NCBI RefSeq assembly: GCF_000422805.1 | Contig: NZ_KE383922.1 | Location: forward strand, 733,772-797,771 | Origin: Nocardioides halotolerans DSM 19273 | Lineage (GTDB): Bacteria > Actinomycetota > Actinomycetes > Propionibacteriales > Nocardioidaceae | Direction: 5' to 3' | DNA length: 64,000 nucleotides | Shown here: positions 61,492 to 64,000 of the stretch, piece after piece | Numbering within the stretch: the first letter of the stretch is position 1 | Layout of the letters: every line of letters begins with the position of its first letter | Notes under the pieces: model-generated | Databases searched by the model: none | What the model saw: only the letters and a program-made list of their open reading frames with translations | Told to the model about the DNA's origin: nothing | Position numbers and translations under genes: made by a program

Positions 61492-62268
61492 CTACTTGGT
61501 GTCGATGTCGGAGACCAGCCAGCCGCGGTCGGTGTGGAGCACGGTCACCAGCACGCGGTACGGCGTGTAGGTGGTGTCGCCGCCGTCCTTGCTCACGTAG
61601 TAGTTCATGAACAGCAGCGCCTGCACCTCGGTGCGGGTCGCGTGCACCACTCCCTGCGCGACCACCCGCACCTGCTGGTCGACCTTGGCCTCGACGAACC
61701 CCGGCTTCACGTCGTCGGCCTTCGCGCGGAAGTCCTTCGCGAAGCCGCCGGTCATCAGCGCGACGGCCTCGTCGATCTGCTCGTCGTAGTGCTCCCAGTC
61801 GCGGGTCAGGATCGTCGTGGCCGCCGTGGCCGCAGCGTCCACCGCCCCCGTGGCGTCGTCGCTGCCGACCACTACCGGCTGCCGCGACGGCTTGGCAACG
61901 TCGTTCTCGCCCAGCGCGTCCCAGGCGAACAGGCCCCCGCCCACCAGCGCCAGCACCGCCACCAGGCTGACCAGCACCCTCGTGGCCCGCCTGCTGTCGA
62001 ACAGCGCCGCCAGCCCCGCGCGCTCCGTTGAGTCGTGGGTTTCGCCGGTTGAGTCGGGGGTTTCGCCGGTTGAGTCGTGGGTTTCGCCGGTCGAATCTGG
62101 AGACTCGACCGGCGGAAGTCCGGAGTCGACCGGCGGAAGTCCGGAGTCGACCGGCTGAAGTCCGGAGTCAACGGGAGGGGTGGGGGCGCTCCCCTGGCCG
62201 GCGACGCGGCGGGGGCGGGAGACGGGGGTGCGCGAGGAGGTCGGTCGGCGCGGGACGTTGCGGGTCAC
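61492..62268 (-). CDS. Mce-associated membrane protein (Mas4-like) with a repetitive N-terminus
   Basis: 258 residues from GTG 62268 (GTGA overlap upstream). A cytoplasmic N-terminus (1-95) made of DSTGETH and VDSGLPP repeats precedes one membrane helix (97-117) and an NTF2-like extracytoplasmic domain (about 130-258; DWEHYDEQIDEAVALMTGGF, LFMNYYVSKDGG, GWLVSDIDTK). The place right after mce4F and the preceding Mas gene matches Rv3492c, a Mce4 accessory protein. The repeats are unusual for the family. Confidence 0.85.
   Translation of the reverse strand: MTRNVPRRPTSSRTPVSRPRRVAGQGSAPTPPVDSGLQPVDSGLPPVDSGLPPVESPDSTGETHDSTGETPDSTGETHDSTERAGLAALFDSRRATRVLVSLVAVLALVGGGLFAWDALGENDVAKPSRQPVVVGSDDATGAVDAAATAATTILTRDWEHYDEQIDEAVALMTGGFAKDFRAKADDVKPGFVEAKVDQQVRVVAQGVVHATRTEVQALLFMNYYVSKDGGDTTYTPYRVLVTVLHTDRGWLVSDIDTK
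62027..62164. repeat. Two families of 21-bp tandem repeats inside the Mas4-like gene
   Basis: Three near-identical copies at 62027-62089 (unit GTTGAGTCGTGGGTTTCGCC plus G) and three at 62102-62164 (unit GAGTCGACCGGCGGAAGTCC plus G), with diverged edges between. All are multiples of three and stay in frame, encoding DSTGETH- and VDSGLPP-type heptads. Confidence 0.9.
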
Positions 62269-62804
62269 GGGACGAACTGCAGGTCGCTGGTCAGCCACCT
62301 GCCCTTCTCGGAGACGAGCTGCATCTGGATGCGGTAGTTCTCCGCCTTGGGCTGGTTGCCGGTCTGGTTGTTGGAGACGGTCCCGGTGGTCGCGAGGATG
62401 ACGGTCGCGGAGTCGGGGTCCTGGGCGACGACGCCGGTCCACAGCACCGTGCCCTTGCGCACCGACTTGTTGTCGGTCAGCAGCGTGACCAGCGCCTCGG
62501 TGGCCTGGGCGTACTGCTCCTTGAAGTCACCGGTCGCGCCGGCCAGCACCGCGTCGATCGCGGTCTGCGCATCGGTGTAGCTGATGTTGAGGAACGCCGT
62601 GGCCTCCTGCGTCGCCGACTCGAGGATGTCGGCATACCGCTCCTGCTCGGCCCTCGGTGCCTCGTCGAGCTCGGTCACACCCTTCACCGGGAGCGCGGTG
62701 GGGCCGGGGTCGCCGCCGAGCACCCGCACCGCGGCGACCACGAGCAGCGCCGCGGCCGCCATCACCACGACGTAGAGCAGGACGTTCAGGGCGACGCGGT
62801 TCAA
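62265..62804 (-). CDS. Mce-associated membrane protein (Mas4-like)
   Basis: 179 residues if TTG 62804 is the start, which overlaps the mce4F stop (TTGA) like its neighbours; GTG 62843 would add 13 residues and a 43-base overlap. One membrane helix near the N-terminus (LYVVVMAAAALLVVAAVRVL) and an NTF2-like outer domain (YADILESATQEATAFLNISY, GRWLTSDLQFVP). Corresponds to Rv3493c, an accessory protein stabilising Mce4 sterol import. Confidence 0.85.
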   Translation of the reverse strand: MNRVALNVLLYVVVMAAAALLVVAAVRVLGGDPGPTALPVKGVTELDEAPRAEQERYADILESATQEATAFLNISYTDAQTAIDAVLAGATGDFKEQYAQATEALVTLLTDNKSVRKGTVLWTGVVAQDPDSATVILATTGTVSNNQTGNQPKAENYRIQMQLVSEKGRWLTSDLQFVP

Positions 62805-64000
62805 GGAGTCGCCACCACCGGGCCGACCAGCAGCCACTGCCACGCGTCGTCGCCGAGGACCGACAGGTTGCCCTGATCACCGAGGTGCACGGGGTTGCCG
62901 CGGGCGTCGACCACGCCGTCGATGATGCCGGACGCGGGGTCGTAGCCGGTGCGGTACGCCGCGCCCGGCGAGCCGTGCCGGCCGTCCGGGGAGTACGGCG
63001 TCCCGCGCTGGACGAACGGCGGCCCGGCCGTGCACCTGGCCGGGAAGATCGGGCCGTCGGACAGGTCGGACGGCGGCCGCCACTGGTCGGGCGGCTTGTA
63101 GCCCTGGGTGCACGGCTGCACCTCCTGGTCGAGCTGGAGGTTGACGTGGCCGTAGCCGTCGCCGGGCGTGCCGGTGAACCCGCTCGAGATCACGTGCGGG
63201 AAGACCACCAGGAGCTGCTCGAGCCCGGCGAGGTGCATGACGCCCACCTGGCCGACGCCGGTCGCGTTGGCCAGCAGCACGGGCAGCGTCGGCTCCAGGT
63301 CGGTGAACAGCCGGTCGACCTCGCGCGCCGCGGCCGGTGTCTCGGACAGCGTCGTGCGCAGGTCGGCGTCGCTGTCCTTGAGCGACTCGGTGATGCGCGC
63401 CAGGTCGCGGGAGAAGGCGCGGATGTTCTCGCCCTCCCCCTCCTGGGTCTGCAGCACGGTCAGCCCGTCGTCGAGCAGGGCCCGCGTCTGTGCCGTGTGC
63501 GCCGACGCCTCCTCGATGAACCGGGTGCCGTTGTCGAGCAGCTGCTGCATCGGCTCACCGGTCTCGTGGAACATCGTCCCGAGCTCGCGGACCAGCGTCC
63601 GGAGCTTCTGCTTGTCGACCGACTCGACGAACGAGTTGAGCTCGACGAGGAGCGCGCCCTCGTCGACCGGCAGCGACGCCGCGTCGCCGTGGAGCGTGTC
63701 GCCATCCTCGGCGTACGGCGGCCGGTCGTCGGGCGGCTCGAAGTCGAGGTACTGCTCCCCCACCGCCGAGAGGTTGTGCACGTACATCGGGGAGTCCTTC
63801 GGCAGCCGCGTGCCCTCCTCCAGCGCCAGGTCGAGCGTCACGCCCTCGGCGGTGGCGTCCATGCGGCTGACCTTGCCGATCTTCACGCCGCGGTAGGTGA
63901 CCTCGCTGCCCTCGTAGAGGCCACCGGAGGTCGGCAGCGTGGCGTGGACGGTGAGCCCCCGCCCGAGCACGCGGTCGACGACCCCGAGGTAGGACGCGGT
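62801..64000 (-). CDS. mce4F: Mce4F-like MlaD/MCE protein, partial (N-terminus off window)
   Basis: At least 399 residues; the frame is open to the window edge. The visible part starts in the MCE domain (LGVVDRVLGRGLTVHATLPTSGGLYEGSEV, shown here in part) with TYRGVKIGKVSRM, followed by a coiled-coil-rich MCE C-terminal region (SFVESVDKQKLRTLVRELG...). A Cys pair (CTQGYKPP, FPARCTAGPP) matches the disulphide typical of the last Mce subunit. Followed by two Mas genes, it equals Rv3494c, the end of the mce4 sterol importer operon. Confidence 0.9.
   Translation of the reverse strand, partial: TASYLGVVDRVLGRGLTVHATLPTSGGLYEGSEVTYRGVKIGKVSRMDATAEGVTLDLALEEGTRLPKDSPMYVHNLSAVGEQYLDFEPPDDRPPYAEDGDTLHGDAASLPVDEGALLVELNSFVESVDKQKLRTLVRELGTMFHETGEPMQQLLDNGTRFIEEASAHTAQTRALLDDGLTVLQTQEGEGENIRAFSRDLARITESLKDSDADLRTTLSETPAAAREVDRLFTDLEPTLPVLLANATGVGQVGVMHLAGLEQLLVVFPHVISSGFTGTPGDGYGHVNLQLDQEVQPCTQGYKPPDQWRPPSDLSDGPIFPARCTAGPPFVQRGTPYSPDGRHGSPGAAYRTGYDPASGIIDGVVDARGNPVHLGDQGNLSVLGDDAWQWLLVGPVVATP

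Noticed and set aside
62027-62164. CRISPR-like array
   Set aside because: The repeats are 21 bp, directly abutting with no spacers, and in frame within a membrane protein gene.

Overview
This window is high-GC DNA (roughly 70% G+C by eye) with tightly packed genes, many GTG starts and 1-4 base stop/start overlaps. It reads as a steroid (cholesterol/cholate) catabolic region of an actinobacterium. Protein similarity, mycothiol-era gene families, a Mce operon and abundant leaderless genes fit Actinomycetota; a Nocardioides-like (Nocardioidaceae) host is my inference, not proven. Almost the whole M. tuberculosis Rv3492c-Rv3574 cholesterol locus is recognisable here in condensed and rearranged form.

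Layout. (1) 1-2949: end of echA20, then ipdA, ipdB, ipdC, which open the last steroid rings. (2) 2946-10420: an accessory stretch with an epoxide hydrolase-like protein, WYL regulator, tandem GNAT protein, secreted M4 metalloprotease, ECF sigma factor and membrane-anchored partner. (3) 10417-18599: the KstR2 block fadA6-kstR2-ipdF-fadE30 (minus) and fadD3-fadE31-fadE32-fadE33 (plus), driven from a shared 22-bp promoter/operator. (4) 18602-25925: unrelated genes (DUF222/HNH protein, small ORF, MMPL transporter, FAD oxidoreductase, cupin, GerMN lipoprotein-like protein, GrpB protein). (5) 25950-29585: hsaADCB, then a DinB protein and a DHA2 drug-efflux-like MFS. (6) 32049-37524: hsaEGF (minus) divergent from kstD-hsd4B (plus). 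(7) 37588-42898: hydrolase, glycosyltransferases, a DUF480-methyltransferase fusion and a dienelactone hydrolase. (8) 42927-49089: ltp2, chsH1, a split chsH2, a fused fadE28-fadE29, and a WS/DGAT acyltransferase. (9) 49203-57965: DUF5701 protein, esterase, fadE34, a methyltransferase, an alpha/alpha-toroid protein, a second methyltransferase, a GT4 glycosyltransferase, kstR. (10) 58011-64000: PPOX protein, two SDRs (second is Hsd4A), ferredoxin, ferredoxin reductase, two Mce-associated proteins and the Mce4F end of a sterol-uptake operon.

How it works together. Mce4 imports sterol. FadE34, Hsd4A, Hsd4B, FadE28-29, ChsH1/ChsH2 and Ltp2 shorten the side chain. KstD plus HsaABCD break rings A and B, HsaEGF turns the released C5 acid into pyruvate and propionyl-CoA, and FadD3/FadE30/IpdF/EchA20/IpdABC/FadE31-33/FadA6 degrade the remaining C/D-ring propionate. 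Two TetR repressors control it: KstR (57363-57965), for which I find seven TnnAACnnGTTnnA-type sites, and KstR2 (11570-12160), with one strong palindrome at 14160-14177. Not seen in the window: cyp125, fadA5, kshA, kshB and the rest of mce4.

The points most worth a second look are a ChsH2 hydratase split into two genes with an intact zinc ribbon, a ChsE1-ChsE2 single-chain fusion, repressor sites sitting on overlapping divergent -10 boxes that feed leaderless mRNAs, and an uncharacterised glycosyltransferase/methyltransferase/toroid cluster inserted between fadE34 and kstR whose outer methyltransferase carries a KstR site.
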